NCBI GenBank assembly: GCA_963922315.1
Contig: CAWUID010000006.1
Coordinates: 1-62,634 of the forward strand
DNA length: 62,634 nt
From: JAHDBG01 sp963922315
Lineage (GTDB): Bacteria > Pseudomonadota > Gammaproteobacteria > Chromatiales > Chromatiaceae
Direction: 5' to 3'
Shown piece by piece: positions 50,190 through 58,567 of this stretch. The notes beneath the pieces were generated by a model. It saw only the letters and a list, made by a program, of their open reading frames with translations, did not search any database and was not told where the DNA came from. Within the stretch, counting starts at the first letter, position 1. Every line of letters starts with the position of its first letter. The position numbers and the translations under genes are program-made.

Positions 50190-51254
50190 ATGGCTTTGAT
50201 TACATTACGTCAGTTATTAGACCATGCCGCTGAGCACGATTACGGTGTGCCAGCATTTAATGTGAATAACCTGGAACAGACCCGGGCGATTATGGAAGCG
50301 GCCGCCGCGACGGATTCGCCGGTGATTATGCAGGCATCAGCCGGTGCGCGCAGTTATGCCGGTGCACCTTTTTTGCGTCATCTGGTGCTGGCGGCGGTAG
50401 AAGAATATCCGCAGGTGCCGGTTTGTATGCATCAGGATCATGGCGTGTCGCCAGCAGTCTGTCAGCGGTCTATTCAGCTTGGCTTTACATCAGTGATGAT
50501 GGATGGCTCGTTGGGCGAAGATGGCAAAACGCCGACAGATTACGCCTACAACGTGGATGTTACCCGGCGTGTGGTCGAGATGTCTCATGCGTGTGGCGTT
50601 TCGGTAGAAGGTGAGCTGGGTTGTCTGGGATCGCTGGAAACCGGCATGGCCGGAGAAGAGGACGGGATTGGTGCGGAAGGGGTGTTGGGTCACGACCAGT
50701 TGCTGACCGACCCGGAAGAAGCGGCTGATTTTGTCAGCCAAACCCGTGTGGATGCCCTGGCGATAGCAATTGGTACCTCACACGGTGCATATAAATTTAC
50801 TCGCCCACCCACAGGTGAGATCCTGGCGATAGAGCGGATCAAACAGATTCATGCCCGGATACCGAATACCCATCTGGTGATGCATGGTTCGTCTTCTGTT
50901 CCGCAGGACTGGTTGGCGATCATCAACGAGTATGGTGGAGAAATGGGTGAAACCTATGGTGTGCCACTTGCTGAAATTCAGGAAGGCATCAAGTACGGTG
51001 TGCGCAAAGTGAATATTGATACTGATCTGCGAATGGCTGCGACAGGTTCAATTCGTCGGCATATGCATGATAATCCGGCCAATTTTGATCCGCGTAAATA
51101 TCTGCAGGCGAGCAAAAAAGCGATGCAACAGATTTGTGTGGAACGTTTCGAAGCCTTCGGCACTGCCGGCCAGGCTGGCCGGATTACTGCCCTGAGCTTG
51201 GAAACAATGACCGAACGTTACCAATCAGGTACGCTGGATCCGCGTATTCAGTAA
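50190..51254 (+). CDS. fba: Fructose-bisphosphate aldolase, class II (Calvin-cycle type)
   Basis: 354 residues from ATG 50190, preceded by GAGGT; an earlier start in the same frame adds unrelated text. Zinc-dependent enzyme that splits or makes fructose-1,6-bisphosphate. Zinc ligands and active-site segments are in VCMHQDHGVSPAVCQRSIQLG, VEGELGCLGSLETG, IAIGTSHGAYKF, HLVMHGSSSVPQDW and YGVRKVNIDTDLRMA. The MALITLRQLLDHAAEHDYGVPAFNVNN opening is that of the CbbA/Fba subtype. Ends in a terminator (51270-51297). Confidence 0.96.
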   Translation: MALITLRQLLDHAAEHDYGVPAFNVNNLEQTRAIMEAAAATDSPVIMQASAGARSYAGAPFLRHLVLAAVEEYPQVPVCMHQDHGVSPAVCQRSIQLGFTSVMMDGSLGEDGKTPTDYAYNVDVTRRVVEMSHACGVSVEGELGCLGSLETGMAGEEDGIGAEGVLGHDQLLTDPEEAADFVSQTRVDALAIAIGTSHGAYKFTRPPTGEILAIERIKQIHARIPNTHLVMHGSSSVPQDWLAIINEYGGEMGETYGVPLAEIQEGIKYGVRKVNIDTDLRMAATGSIRRHMHDNPANFDPRKYLQASKKAMQQICVERFEAFGTAGQAGRITALSLETMTERYQSGTLDPRIQ

Positions 51255-51269
51255 GCTGGTACCTGAGGT

Positions 51270-51297
51270 TACCTCCTATCATTTGTGATGGGAGGTA
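51270..51297 (+). terminator. Terminator of gap-pgk-fba
   Basis: TACCTCCTATCA (51270-51281) and TGATGGGAGGTA (51286-51297) pair over 12 bases with one T-G wobble and a four-base loop. A T-rich stretch (51304-51319) follows after a few bases. It begins 16 bases after the fba stop. Confidence 0.75.
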
Positions 51298-51404
51298 TAT
51301 CGCTATTTCTTTTGTTTTTTTGCGCTATACAAATAGGGCCTGGTCTCTTTTTTACGATCCGTATTTATGGTGTTGTTACATGTCGGTTCATAATGTAGAC
51401 TGAG

Positions 51405-51414
51405 TATGCGCATA
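51405..51414. promoter_or_regulatory. Palindrome upstream of ccdAB, candidate operator
   Basis: TATGCGCATA is a perfect 10-base palindrome 36 bases before the ccdA ATG. It may be part of the operator bound by the CcdA dimer, which represses its own operon. The assignment rests on position only. Confidence 0.35.
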
Positions 51415-51449
51415 GATTATACGTACTATTTAGTTGGAGCATGCCTGCT

Positions 51450-51698
51450 ATGGCACACTTATACGATCAGAAAACCCCAAAAAAGCCTACTAACTTGAGC
51501 ATAAACAGTGATTTACTGGAAAAGTCACGAAAAAGAAAGATAAATCTTTCTGCCACACTTGAACGTGCACTCATCATACAACTACGACAAAGTGAACGAG
51601 AACAATGGAAACAGGAAAATCGGGAAGCTATTGAAGCTTTGAATGACCTTGCTGAAAAGCACGGATTATTTTCAGATTCATTCAGAGATTTCAAATGA
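51450..51698 (+). CDS. ccdA: CcdA-type antitoxin
   Basis: 82 residues from ATG 51450; TTGGAG at 51434 is too close to the ATG at 51441. KKPTNLSINSDLLEKSRKRKINLSATLERAL is the ribbon-helix-helix DNA-binding domain and REQWKQENREAIEALNDLAEKHGLFSDSFRDF the toxin-binding tail, which ends with the conserved FxDxxR-like pattern of CcdA. Stop overlaps ccdB by four bases. Chromosomal, between a glycolytic operon and the isc cluster. Confidence 0.9.
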   Translation: MAHLYDQKTPKKPTNLSINSDLLEKSRKRKINLSATLERALIIQLRQSEREQWKQENREAIEALNDLAEKHGLFSDSFRDFK

Positions 51699-52012
51699 GC
51701 CAATTTACCGTTTATAAAAATGAGGATAAAGCTACTAAGAAAACTTACCCATATTTCTTAAACATCCAGAATAACTTACTTGATGAACTCAATTCACGAG
51801 TAGTCATGCCTTTTTCTACACTTGCCTCAGTTAAACACAGGGATGCAAAGAAACTATGTCCCGTCATCATGATAGAAGATAAAGAACTGATCCTTTTGGC
51901 GCATCAAATAACGACGGTACCGAAATCGCTTCTTAGAAAAGAAATTGCTGATATCTCTTCTTTCAGGTCAGAAATTATTACGGCGATCGACTTGCTTATT
52001 ACAGGAATATAA
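51695..52012 (+). CDS. ccdB: CcdB-type DNA gyrase toxin
   Basis: 105 residues. SQFTVYKN, YPYFLNIQNNLLDELNSRVVMPF and the final AIDLLITGI match the CcdB fold, whose last residues contact gyrase; E. coli CcdB ends WGI, this one TGI. Free CcdB traps GyrA on cleaved DNA. Length is normal and the gene appears intact. Coupled to ccdA through ATGA. Confidence 0.9.
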   Translation: MSQFTVYKNEDKATKKTYPYFLNIQNNLLDELNSRVVMPFSTLASVKHRDAKKLCPVIMIEDKELILLAHQITTVPKSLLRKEIADISSFRSEIITAIDLLITGI

Positions 52013-52066
52013 CGACTGTAAAAGCGCTCTTCTGTCAAATGAGCCGGATTCGATGACAGTGCTTTA

Positions 52067-52270
52067 TTATTCGCGTTCGTCGATCCAGGCCATCTGAATC
52101 GCTTCCAGGATTTTTTCACCGCATCGCTCAGCAGTGCCGGTAAATTCTGGTAGCACGAGGACTTTTTGCATCAGGTCTACGAAATTGATATGAACCGGAT
52201 CTGCCTCCGGATAGGCTTCGTCCAGCGCGATAGCAATGTCTGTGGTGTCGGTCCAGGTCAGTTGTGTCAT
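52067..52270 (-). CDS. iscX: IscX, iron-sulfur assembly accessory protein
   Basis: 67 residues. LTWTDTTDIAIALDEAYPEADPVHINFVDLMQKVLVLPEF is the IscX (YfhJ) motif, and ILEAIQMAWIDERE the conserved end. IscX binds IscS and iron and tunes cluster assembly. Last gene of the isc operon, six bases after fdx, as in E. coli. Confidence 0.96.
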   Translation of the reverse strand: MTQLTWTDTTDIAIALDEAYPEADPVHINFVDLMQKVLVLPEFTGTAERCGEKILEAIQMAWIDERE

Positions 52271-52276
52271 AGCGGG

Positions 52277-52615
52277 TTAATGGTTTTCTTTCGCATGGTT
52301 CAGAGTATATTTCGGCAATTCGACCACCAGGTCTGCTGCGCCGACAATCGCCTGGCAGCTCAGGCGTGATTCGGCCTCCAGCCCCCAGGCCTTATCCAGC
52401 AGGTCTTCTTCGTCTTCGCTGGCTTCGTTCAGGGAGTTGAACCCTTCACGCACAATCACATGGCAGGTTGTGCAGGCGCATGATTTTTCGCACGCATGTT
52501 CAATGTCAATACCGGCATTTAATGCAGCATCACACAGGCTGATGCCTGGTGTTGCCTGGATTGCTGCGCCGTTCGGGCAGACAGTTTCATGTGGTAAAAA
52601 GATGATCTGAGTCAT
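52277..52615 (-). CDS. fdx: ISC-type [2Fe-2S] ferredoxin
   Basis: 112 residues from ATG 52615, one base after the hscA stop; an earlier ATG lies within hscA. Cluster ligands Cys42, Cys48, Cys51 and Cys87 (HACEKSCACTTCH and RLSCQAI) fall at the same positions as in E. coli Fdx. It donates electrons for cluster assembly on IscU. LNEASEDEEDLLDKAWGLEAES is also conserved. Confidence 0.96.
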   Translation of the reverse strand: MTQIIFLPHETVCPNGAAIQATPGISLCDAALNAGIDIEHACEKSCACTTCHVIVREGFNSLNEASEDEEDLLDKAWGLEAESRLSCQAIVGAADLVVELPKYTLNHAKENH

Positions 52616-52616
52616 A

Positions 52617-54482
52617 TTAGTGGATGTCGTCAACTGCTTGTCCGGCTAAGGCGCGACGGATATTAGTGTTCATGCGTCGTTCAACATAAAAATCACAGGC
52701 CTGCTCTAGTGCAGCAATTGCAGCTTTCAGCTCACCGGCTTCCTGTGCTTGTTCCGTAGCCGTCTGTAATGCGGTTAAGGCTGTTTCGACCTCTATGCGT
52801 TCAGCCGCATTCAGTAGGTCGTCTCCGTCATCAGCGAGTGCTGCGCGCAGTGCATCCAGTACTCGCTTTGCATGCACTTGTTGTTCGACCAGTTGCCGGG
52901 CGGCCATATCTTCCGACGCGTGTGTGATGGAATCCTGCAATAGTTGGGTGATAGCGGTGTCACTCAAGCCGGATGACGGTTGGACGGTGATGTCAGCTGT
53001 GGTGCCGGTTGCCTGCTCTTCGGCGCTGACTTGTAATAGTCCATCTGCGTCCACAGCAAAGGTGACTTGGATACGGGCCGCACCAGCCACACGTGGTGGT
53101 ATGCCGCGCAGTTCAAAACGCGCGAGTGAACGACAGTCGCTGACCCGTTCGCGTTCACCCTGCACCACGTGCAGTGAGAGCGCTGTCTGTCCGTCTTTAG
53201 CGGTGGTGAAGGTCTGGGTGCGGGCAATCGGCAGGGTGGTATTGCGAGGAATGATCTTTTCGACCAAACCACCCATCGTCTCCAGTCCGAGGGAGAGTGG
53301 GTTAACGTCCAGCAATAAGACGTCTTGCCCGGTCGGGTTGCCGATCAGGTTGTTTGCCTGGATTGCTGCGCCGAGTGCGACCACCCGATCCGGATCAAGA
53401 TCGGTCAGTGGGGTGGTATGAAAAAAGTCCGCGACTTGTTCGCGGGCTCGTAAGGTACGGGTGGAACCACCGACCAGTACCACTTGATCAATTGCCTGTC
53501 GGTCAATGCCGGCATCCTGTATCGCTTGCTGGCAGGTGCGGAGTGTTTGCCGGATCAGTGGATCAATCAATTCGTTCAGTTGCGTGCGATTCAGTTCACC
53601 TTGCCATGTGCCTTCTGCCCAGGTGATCTGTATGGGTACGCTTTGCTGTTCTGCCAGCATTTCTTTAGCGGTGCGTGCTTGTTGCAGCAGGTTGCGCCGT
53701 AGTGCTGCGGTCTGTTCCGATGTCAGTTGTGCCTGGTGGGCGATCCAGTCAGCAATCGCCTGATCGAAATCATCGCCACCAAGTGCGGTGTCGCCGCCGG
53801 TCGCAAGGACTTCAAATATGCCATCCTGCAGGCGCAGGATGGAGATGTCGAAGGTGCCACCACCCAGATCATAGATTGCATGGATGCCGGATGCAGCCCG
53901 GTCCAGGCCGTAGGCGAGGGCAGCTGCGGTTGGTTCGTTCAGCAGCCGTAAGACGGGGAGACCCGCCAGTTGCGCGGCGTCTTTGGTCGCCTGACGCTGG
54001 GCGTCGTCAAAATAAGCAGGCACGGTGATGACTGCACCTGCCAGTTGCCCGCCAAGTGTTGCTTCGGCCCGTTGTGTCAGGGTTTTGAGGATTTCAGCAC
54101 TGACGGCAACCGGGCTGATCGGGCCTGCGACAGTACGTAGCATCGGCATCGCGTTGTCTGCGCTATCCAGCTCATAGCCGATGTTGCGTTGCGCCAGTTG
54201 CGCGGCGGTATAGCCGATCAGTCGTTTTGCAGAGGCAATGGTGTTTTGCGGATCCTGAATGGCAGCAGCCCGGGCTGCCTCTCCCACTACTGTGCCTGTG
54301 GTGGTGTAGCGCACAACGGAGGGTAGCAGGTGTTGTCCCTGTTCATCCGGGAGGGTATCCGGGGCGCCACTGCGGATTGTCGCGACCAGTGAATGAGTCG
54401 TCCCCAGATCAATGCCTGCAGCGAGTCGGTGCTGGTGGGGTTGGGGTGTGGCGCCAGGTTCGGAGATTTGCAGCAGACTCAT
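52617..54482 (-). CDS. hscA: Fe-S assembly Hsp70-family chaperone HscA
   Basis: 621 residues. ATPase motifs AAGIDLGTTHSLVATI, VPAYFDDAQRQATKDAAQLAGL, IYDLGGGTFDISIL and VLVGGSTRTLRAREQVADFF are Hsp70. The C-terminal substrate-binding domain (LLLDVNPLSLGLETMGGLVEKIIPRN) follows. HscA with HscB helps transfer clusters from IscU, recognising its LPPVK motif. Starts overlapping hscB by four bases and is followed immediately by fdx. Confidence 0.97.
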   Translation of the reverse strand: MSLLQISEPGATPQPHQHRLAAGIDLGTTHSLVATIRSGAPDTLPDEQGQHLLPSVVRYTTTGTVVGEAARAAAIQDPQNTIASAKRLIGYTAAQLAQRNIGYELDSADNAMPMLRTVAGPISPVAVSAEILKTLTQRAEATLGGQLAGAVITVPAYFDDAQRQATKDAAQLAGLPVLRLLNEPTAAALAYGLDRAASGIHAIYDLGGGTFDISILRLQDGIFEVLATGGDTALGGDDFDQAIADWIAHQAQLTSEQTAALRRNLLQQARTAKEMLAEQQSVPIQITWAEGTWQGELNRTQLNELIDPLIRQTLRTCQQAIQDAGIDRQAIDQVVLVGGSTRTLRAREQVADFFHTTPLTDLDPDRVVALGAAIQANNLIGNPTGQDVLLLDVNPLSLGLETMGGLVEKIIPRNTTLPIARTQTFTTAKDGQTALSLHVVQGERERVSDCRSLARFELRGIPPRVAGAARIQVTFAVDADGLLQVSAEEQATGTTADITVQPSSGLSDTAITQLLQDSITHASEDMAARQLVEQQVHAKRVLDALRAALADDGDDLLNAAERIEVETALTALQTATEQAQEAGELKAAIAALEQACDFYVERRMNTNIRRALAGQAVDDIH

Positions 54483-55009
54483 GATGCGTTCAGATGTGTG
54501 GTCACGGTGGTGGCTTCTTGTTTCAGCTTGTATAAAAATTGTAGTTTATGTACCGCAGTACAGGCGATCTGTGGCTCACCAGGGTTTGTAAACCAGGTAG
54601 CCAGGTTGGCAAGCTGAGTGGTGATCAGTGTCTGAATCGTTTGTTGCAGATGATTGGATGCTGCGGGTGGATCTGGTTGTTGCGGAATACCGGCAAGCTC
54701 TTCCCGCAGCGTCATCTGTTCCATCAGGAAAGCACTATCCTGTACACCGTTGGTTTCATCCAGGCTGATGCCTTGCAGACTCAGCAGGTAGATGGCGCGC
54801 TGCAAGGGATCTTTCAGTGTCTGGTAGGCTTCGTTGATGGTGATGGTATGCTGTAATGCCAGCTGTTGTGCGGTGCCGACAGATTGGGTGTGGCGATCCG
54901 GATGGCTGGCTTTCTGCAGGATATGGTAGCGTTGGGTGAGGTTATCGAAGTTGATATCGAAAGTGACGGGAAGCTGGAAAAGCTCGAAATAGTTGGCAGT
55001 ATCAGGCAT
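54479..55009 (-). CDS. hscB: Co-chaperone HscB
   Basis: 176 residues. A J-domain with HPDRH (ILQKASHPDRHTQSVGTAQ) and a C-terminal three-helix IscU-binding domain (MEQMTLREELAGI to LYKLKQEATTV). HscB brings IscU to HscA and stimulates its ATPase. Six bases after the Rpn-like gene that separates it from iscA in this genome. Confidence 0.94.
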   Translation of the reverse strand: MPDTANYFELFQLPVTFDINFDNLTQRYHILQKASHPDRHTQSVGTAQQLALQHTITINEAYQTLKDPLQRAIYLLSLQGISLDETNGVQDSAFLMEQMTLREELAGIPQQPDPPAASNHLQQTIQTLITTQLANLATWFTNPGEPQIACTAVHKLQFLYKLKQEATTVTTHLNAS

Positions 55010-55015
55010 AAAATA

Positions 55016-55864
55016 TTATGGCGTTTGAATAGCAGGGCGCGCGACACCGGTAGCCTGAGAATGTAAGGCTTGTACCTCGGTTAAAGGTAACTGACAGATG
55101 CTGGCTATTTCCTGATCATCCAGTCTGCCGATCAGTTGGGCGGCAGTTTGCTGCATACCTTGTTTGATTCCTCTTTCCATCCCTCTTTCCATCCCTCTTT
55201 CCAGAACATACTGATAAGAAGGAAGTTCTTCAATATTAAAATCGGTCAGCATTTGTCTGGTCTCCTGAATCTGTGCACTCAGGTCACGGTTTTTGCCCAA
55301 GACCTCAAGCATATGAAAATAGCGACGGAAGTCTGCTTCGTTATCCTGAGTCAGGTCGTATAGTCGTTTGATGATGTAGGCAATAATATCTTCGGCAGGT
55401 CTTTCTCTGAAGTCGCATAATATCGCAAGTACCAGTGCATCCGGAGTGTCTTCGCTAAGCAACAGTGCACAATCAATGGTGCGCATATCTATCGTCTGAT
55501 ATCGATAGTTAAGTGCTGCAATCCCATCCGGCATAGTCAGTTTGTTTCTGCCAATGTAGATCAGGTATTGTTGCAGTGGCTCATCCGGCCAGCGCAGTCG
55601 GATGTCGGTGTAATAGCGGAGCATGCGCAGCGGCATCTGCGGATGATTATCGTTCTGAATTTCCAGGTGTAACAAGTGGGTTGTCTGGTCTGTTGCGGCC
55701 TCAATCCGTACCAGAATATCAGCTCGTCGATCTTCCACCCGGTAGTGCTCAGTGCTCAACAATTCGATCTGATCCGGTACGATGTCGAGCTTCAGTAATT
55801 GCGTGATCAGGCAGTTGGCAAGCCGTTCAATCAGCGACTTACTGATAATGTCTTTGTCTGCCAT
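55016..55864 (-). CDS. Rpn/PD-(D/E)XK-family nuclease-like protein inserted in the isc operon
   Basis: 282 residues. RRADILVRIEAATDQTTHLLHLEIQNDNHPQMPLRM is the core of the Rpn-type (recombination-promoting nuclease, transposase_31-related) PD-(D/E)XK fold, with Asp and the LEIQ strand as likely active-site residues. Then follow LRYYTDIRLRWPDEPLQQYLIYIGRN and a C-terminal ERGMERGMERGIKQGMQ segment, coded by 12-base tandem repeats at 55171-55203. E. coli Rpn proteins promote RecA-independent DNA transfer. It sits between iscA and hscB, 24 and 6 bases away, so it is probably expressed with the isc genes. Its job there is unknown. Confidence 0.8.
   Translation of the reverse strand: MADKDIISKSLIERLANCLITQLLKLDIVPDQIELLSTEHYRVEDRRADILVRIEAATDQTTHLLHLEIQNDNHPQMPLRMLRYYTDIRLRWPDEPLQQYLIYIGRNKLTMPDGIAALNYRYQTIDMRTIDCALLLSEDTPDALVLAILCDFRERPAEDIIAYIIKRLYDLTQDNEADFRRYFHMLEVLGKNRDLSAQIQETRQMLTDFNIEELPSYQYVLERGMERGMERGIKQGMQQTAAQLIGRLDDQEIASICQLPLTEVQALHSQATGVARPAIQTP
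55171..55203. repeat. 12-base tandem repeat in the Rpn-like gene
   Basis: CTCTTTCCATCC is repeated exactly twice (55171-55194), followed by nine bases of a third copy. In frame on the minus strand it encodes the ERGM repeats. Copy number may vary without shifting the frame. Confidence 0.85.
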
Positions 55865-55888
55865 ACCGGTGTTTGCTACCCGGGTGAT

Positions 55889-56212
55889 TTACACGGTAAA
55901 GCTTTCGCCACAGCCACACTCGTCTTTGACATTCGGGTTTTTGAAGGTGAAGCCTTCGTTCAGACCACTTTTGGCATAGTCTAGCTCGGTGCCGGTGAGA
56001 TAGACCAGGCTTTTACGGTCTATGATTACTTTCACGTCGCGATCTTCAAAGACTGCGTCATCGGGGTTGAGCGTGTCAACAAATTCGAGTACATATGCCA
56101 GCCCAGAACATCCCGTCGTTTTGACCCCGAGGCGGACACCGAGACCGTGCCCGCGTTTTTGCAGAAAGGTCTGCACCCGATCAGCAGCGGCGGCACTCAG
56201 GGTGATTGACAT
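55889..56212 (-). CDS. iscA: A-type iron-sulfur carrier IscA
   Basis: 107 residues. Cys35 in KTTGCSGLAYV and Cys99/Cys101 in DECGCGE are the three conserved cluster or iron ligands, at E. coli numbering. IscA passes [4Fe-4S] clusters to target proteins. Its ATG overlaps the iscU stop by one base (TGATG). In most isc operons hscB follows; here the Rpn-like gene does. Confidence 0.97.
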   Translation of the reverse strand: MSITLSAAAADRVQTFLQKRGHGLGVRLGVKTTGCSGLAYVLEFVDTLNPDDAVFEDRDVKVIIDRKSLVYLTGTELDYAKSGLNEGFTFKNPNVKDECGCGESFTV

Positions 56213-56595
56213 CAGGCAGCCTGCTTGTTCTGCAGATCGGTGATCGCAGCCTTGATTGCATCTTCAGCTAAGACGGAACAGTGGATTTTGACCGGCGGCA
56301 GAGCCAGTTCTTCAGCAATCTCGGTATTTTTGATTTCACGCGCCTGCTCCAGGGTTTTGCCTTTTACCCATTCGGTGAGTAATGAGCTGGATGCGATGGC
56401 AGAGCCGCAGCCATAGGTCTTGAAGCGAGCATCTTCGATTACGCCTTGTTCATCTACCTGAATCTGCAACCGCATGACATCGCCACAGGCTGGTGCACCG
56501 ACCATACCGGTGCCGACATTCGTGGCTGCTGTGTCCAGAGTCCCGACATTGCGCGGGTTTTCGTAATGATCAATCACTTGTTCACTGTAAGCCAT
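56212..56595 (-). CDS. iscU: Iron-sulfur scaffold IscU
   Basis: 127 residues. Cys37, Cys63 and Cys106 plus Asp39 (GAPACGDV, TYGCGSA, KIHCSVLAEDAI) and the HscA-binding LPPVK at residues 99-103 match E. coli exactly. New clusters are built here with sulfur from IscS. Twenty-four bases after iscS. Confidence 0.98.
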   Translation of the reverse strand: MAYSEQVIDHYENPRNVGTLDTAATNVGTGMVGAPACGDVMRLQIQVDEQGVIEDARFKTYGCGSAIASSSLLTEWVKGKTLEQAREIKNTEIAEELALPPVKIHCSVLAEDAIKAAITDLQNKQAA

Positions 56596-56619
56596 GAGTT
56601 CTCTCCTGGTTAAGGGCCT

Positions 56620-57834
56620 TTAATGGGCCGTCCACTGTACGCTTTTCAGATCAACTCCCGCCTTGTACATGTCCCATAGCGGGCTAAGTTCACGTAGGCG
56701 TTCAACCTGGGCCTGGATTTGTTGTAGCACGTCATCCACGTCAGCCTCTGTGGTGAAGCGTCCCATGGTGAATCGGATGGAACTGTGTGCCAGTTCGTCA
56801 TCTCGCCCGAGTGCGCGTAATACATAGCTGGGCTCCAGGCTGGCGGAGGTACAGGCGCTGCCGGATGATACGGCCATACCTTTCAGTGCCATCATCAGGC
56901 TTTCGCCTTCAACATAGTTGAAGCTGATGTTCAGATTGCCGGCAATCCGTTGTTGCAGGTCGCCATTCACATACACTTCTTCCAGATCTTTCAAGCCGTT
57001 GTACAGTTTGTCACGTAGTACTTGCAGGCGGGCATTTTCTGTAGCCATTTCCGCTTTTGCCAGACGAAATGCCTCACCCATGCCGACAATCTGATGCGTG
57101 GCTAAGGTACCCGAGCGCATGCCTCGTTCGTGTCCGCCGCCATGCATCTGTGCTTCTATCCGTACCCGAGGTTTGCGTCGGACATAAAGTGCGCCGATGC
57201 CTTTTGGCCCATACGCTTTGTGCGCACTCAGGCTGATCAGATCGACTGGTGTTTTCTGCACATCTATCTCAACTTTGCCAGGGCTTTGTGCCGCATCCAT
57301 ATGGAGCAACACGCCGCGTTCCCGACACAAGGTGCCGAGTGTGTCGATATCCTGAATCACACCGATTTCGTTGTTAACGTGCATCACCGAGGCCAGAATC
57401 GTATCGTCTCGCAGTGTGGCGCGAAAGACTTCCGGATCGACCAGCCCATTTGGCTGCACGTCCAGGTAGGTTACCTCGTATCCTTCGCGTTCCAGTTGAC
57501 GACAGGTGTCCAGTACGGCTTTGTGTTCAGTCTTCACTGTGACAATATGCTGTCCTTTTTTCTGATAAAAATGGGCAGCACCTTTAATCGCCAGGTTGTT
57601 TGATTCGGTTGCGCCAGAGGTCCAGACGATTTCTTTACTGTTTGCATTCAGTAAGGCTGCGACCTGCTCACGGGCCTGGTCAACCCGTTGTTCAGCATTC
57701 CAGCCGAACAGATGTGACCGGGATGCCGGATTACCGAAATCGCCATCCAACGTGAGGCATTCGCACATTTTTTCTGCCACACGCGGGTCTATCGGCGTAG
57801 TGGAAGAATAATCGAGATAAACAGGCAGTTTCAT
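56620..57834 (-). CDS. iscS: Cysteine desulfurase IscS
   Basis: 404 residues, PLP enzyme that takes sulfur from cysteine. The PLP lysine is in SLSAHKAYGPKGIGALYVRR, the mobile active-site Cys in SGSACTSASLEPSYVLRALG, and YLDYSSTTPIDPRVAEKM opens the protein. First of the isc genes here. iscR, the usual first gene and regulator of isc operons, is missing; 45 bases upstream a rhodanese gene ends on the same strand instead. Confidence 0.97.
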   Translation of the reverse strand: MKLPVYLDYSSTTPIDPRVAEKMCECLTLDGDFGNPASRSHLFGWNAEQRVDQAREQVAALLNANSKEIVWTSGATESNNLAIKGAAHFYQKKGQHIVTVKTEHKAVLDTCRQLEREGYEVTYLDVQPNGLVDPEVFRATLRDDTILASVMHVNNEIGVIQDIDTLGTLCRERGVLLHMDAAQSPGKVEIDVQKTPVDLISLSAHKAYGPKGIGALYVRRKPRVRIEAQMHGGGHERGMRSGTLATHQIVGMGEAFRLAKAEMATENARLQVLRDKLYNGLKDLEEVYVNGDLQQRIAGNLNISFNYVEGESLMMALKGMAVSSGSACTSASLEPSYVLRALGRDDELAHSSIRFTMGRFTTEADVDDVLQQIQAQVERLRELSPLWDMYKAGVDLKSVQWTAH

Positions 57835-57879
57835 AGCATGAATTTTAACATAGAGGTGAGTTGGATAGCTCTGGATACA

Positions 57880-58527
57880 TCAGGGCTTGACGGTGTTGAG
57901 GCCGAGGTTCTCCCAGTTTTGCATGCCGCCCCGGTACCATTTGATTTTGTGTGCCGGATAACCGAAGCGCAGCAGGTTTTTGATGTTGTTAGGCGACTGT
58001 CCGCACCACATCCCGTTGCAGAATAAAACGAGTGTTTTTGCCTGACTGAAGTCCCACAGACCTTCAGCTTCACGTGCACCAAATTCATCACTGAGAATTT
58101 CGCTGATCGTGAACGGGTCTGCGCTCGGGCTCAGTCTGGTCCAGGGAATATTTTTTGCGCCCGGAATCGTGCCGCGTTTTACCCAGTCCGGGGTGCGTGA
58201 ATCTACGACCAGAATGCTGGTGTCGCCGTCAATCATTTGTTGCAGGTATTGCGTCACCTCGACTTCGCCAATTGTCTCTACGCCTGGGGCAAGGCTGGCT
58301 GGCTGGATACAGAAGGGTGGACAGGGCCGGGAGGTTTTCGCAAACGCCGGGTTGACCATATTTTTTGTATTCTGGTCACGCTGGATGAGAATTTTTTTAC
58401 CGTCTAATGTCCCTTCGACCTTCGCCAGGTCAGGTGTGATACCGACTTTATTGGCGAGTGCAGCGTGTGGCACACTCAGGCTGAGTGCCAGGAGTAATCC
58501 ACTGATGAATGATGTTTTACGTCGCAT
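57880..58527 (-). CDS. Periplasmic rhodanese-like sulfurtransferase
   Basis: 215 residues from ATG 58527, with AGGAG nine bases before. The signal peptide ends PHAALA. A rhodanese domain follows: ILVVDSRTPDWVKRGTIPGAKNIPWTRL and the active loop TLVLFCNGMWCGQSPNNIKNLL, then YPAHKIKWYRGGMQNWENLG. The Cys in LFCNGMW is the likely sulfur-carrying residue. Rhodaneses move sulfane sulfur. Position just before iscS suggests a link to sulfur handling, but one protein would be periplasmic and the other cytoplasmic, so the link is indirect. Confidence 0.82.
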   Translation of the reverse strand: MRRKTSFISGLLLALSLSVPHAALANKVGITPDLAKVEGTLDGKKILIQRDQNTKNMVNPAFAKTSRPCPPFCIQPASLAPGVETIGEVEVTQYLQQMIDGDTSILVVDSRTPDWVKRGTIPGAKNIPWTRLSPSADPFTISEILSDEFGAREAEGLWDFSQAKTLVLFCNGMWCGQSPNNIKNLLRFGYPAHKIKWYRGGMQNWENLGLNTVKP

Positions 58528-58567
58528 AATCAATTGCTCCTGGTTAAATTGAGAATAGTCGCTATCT

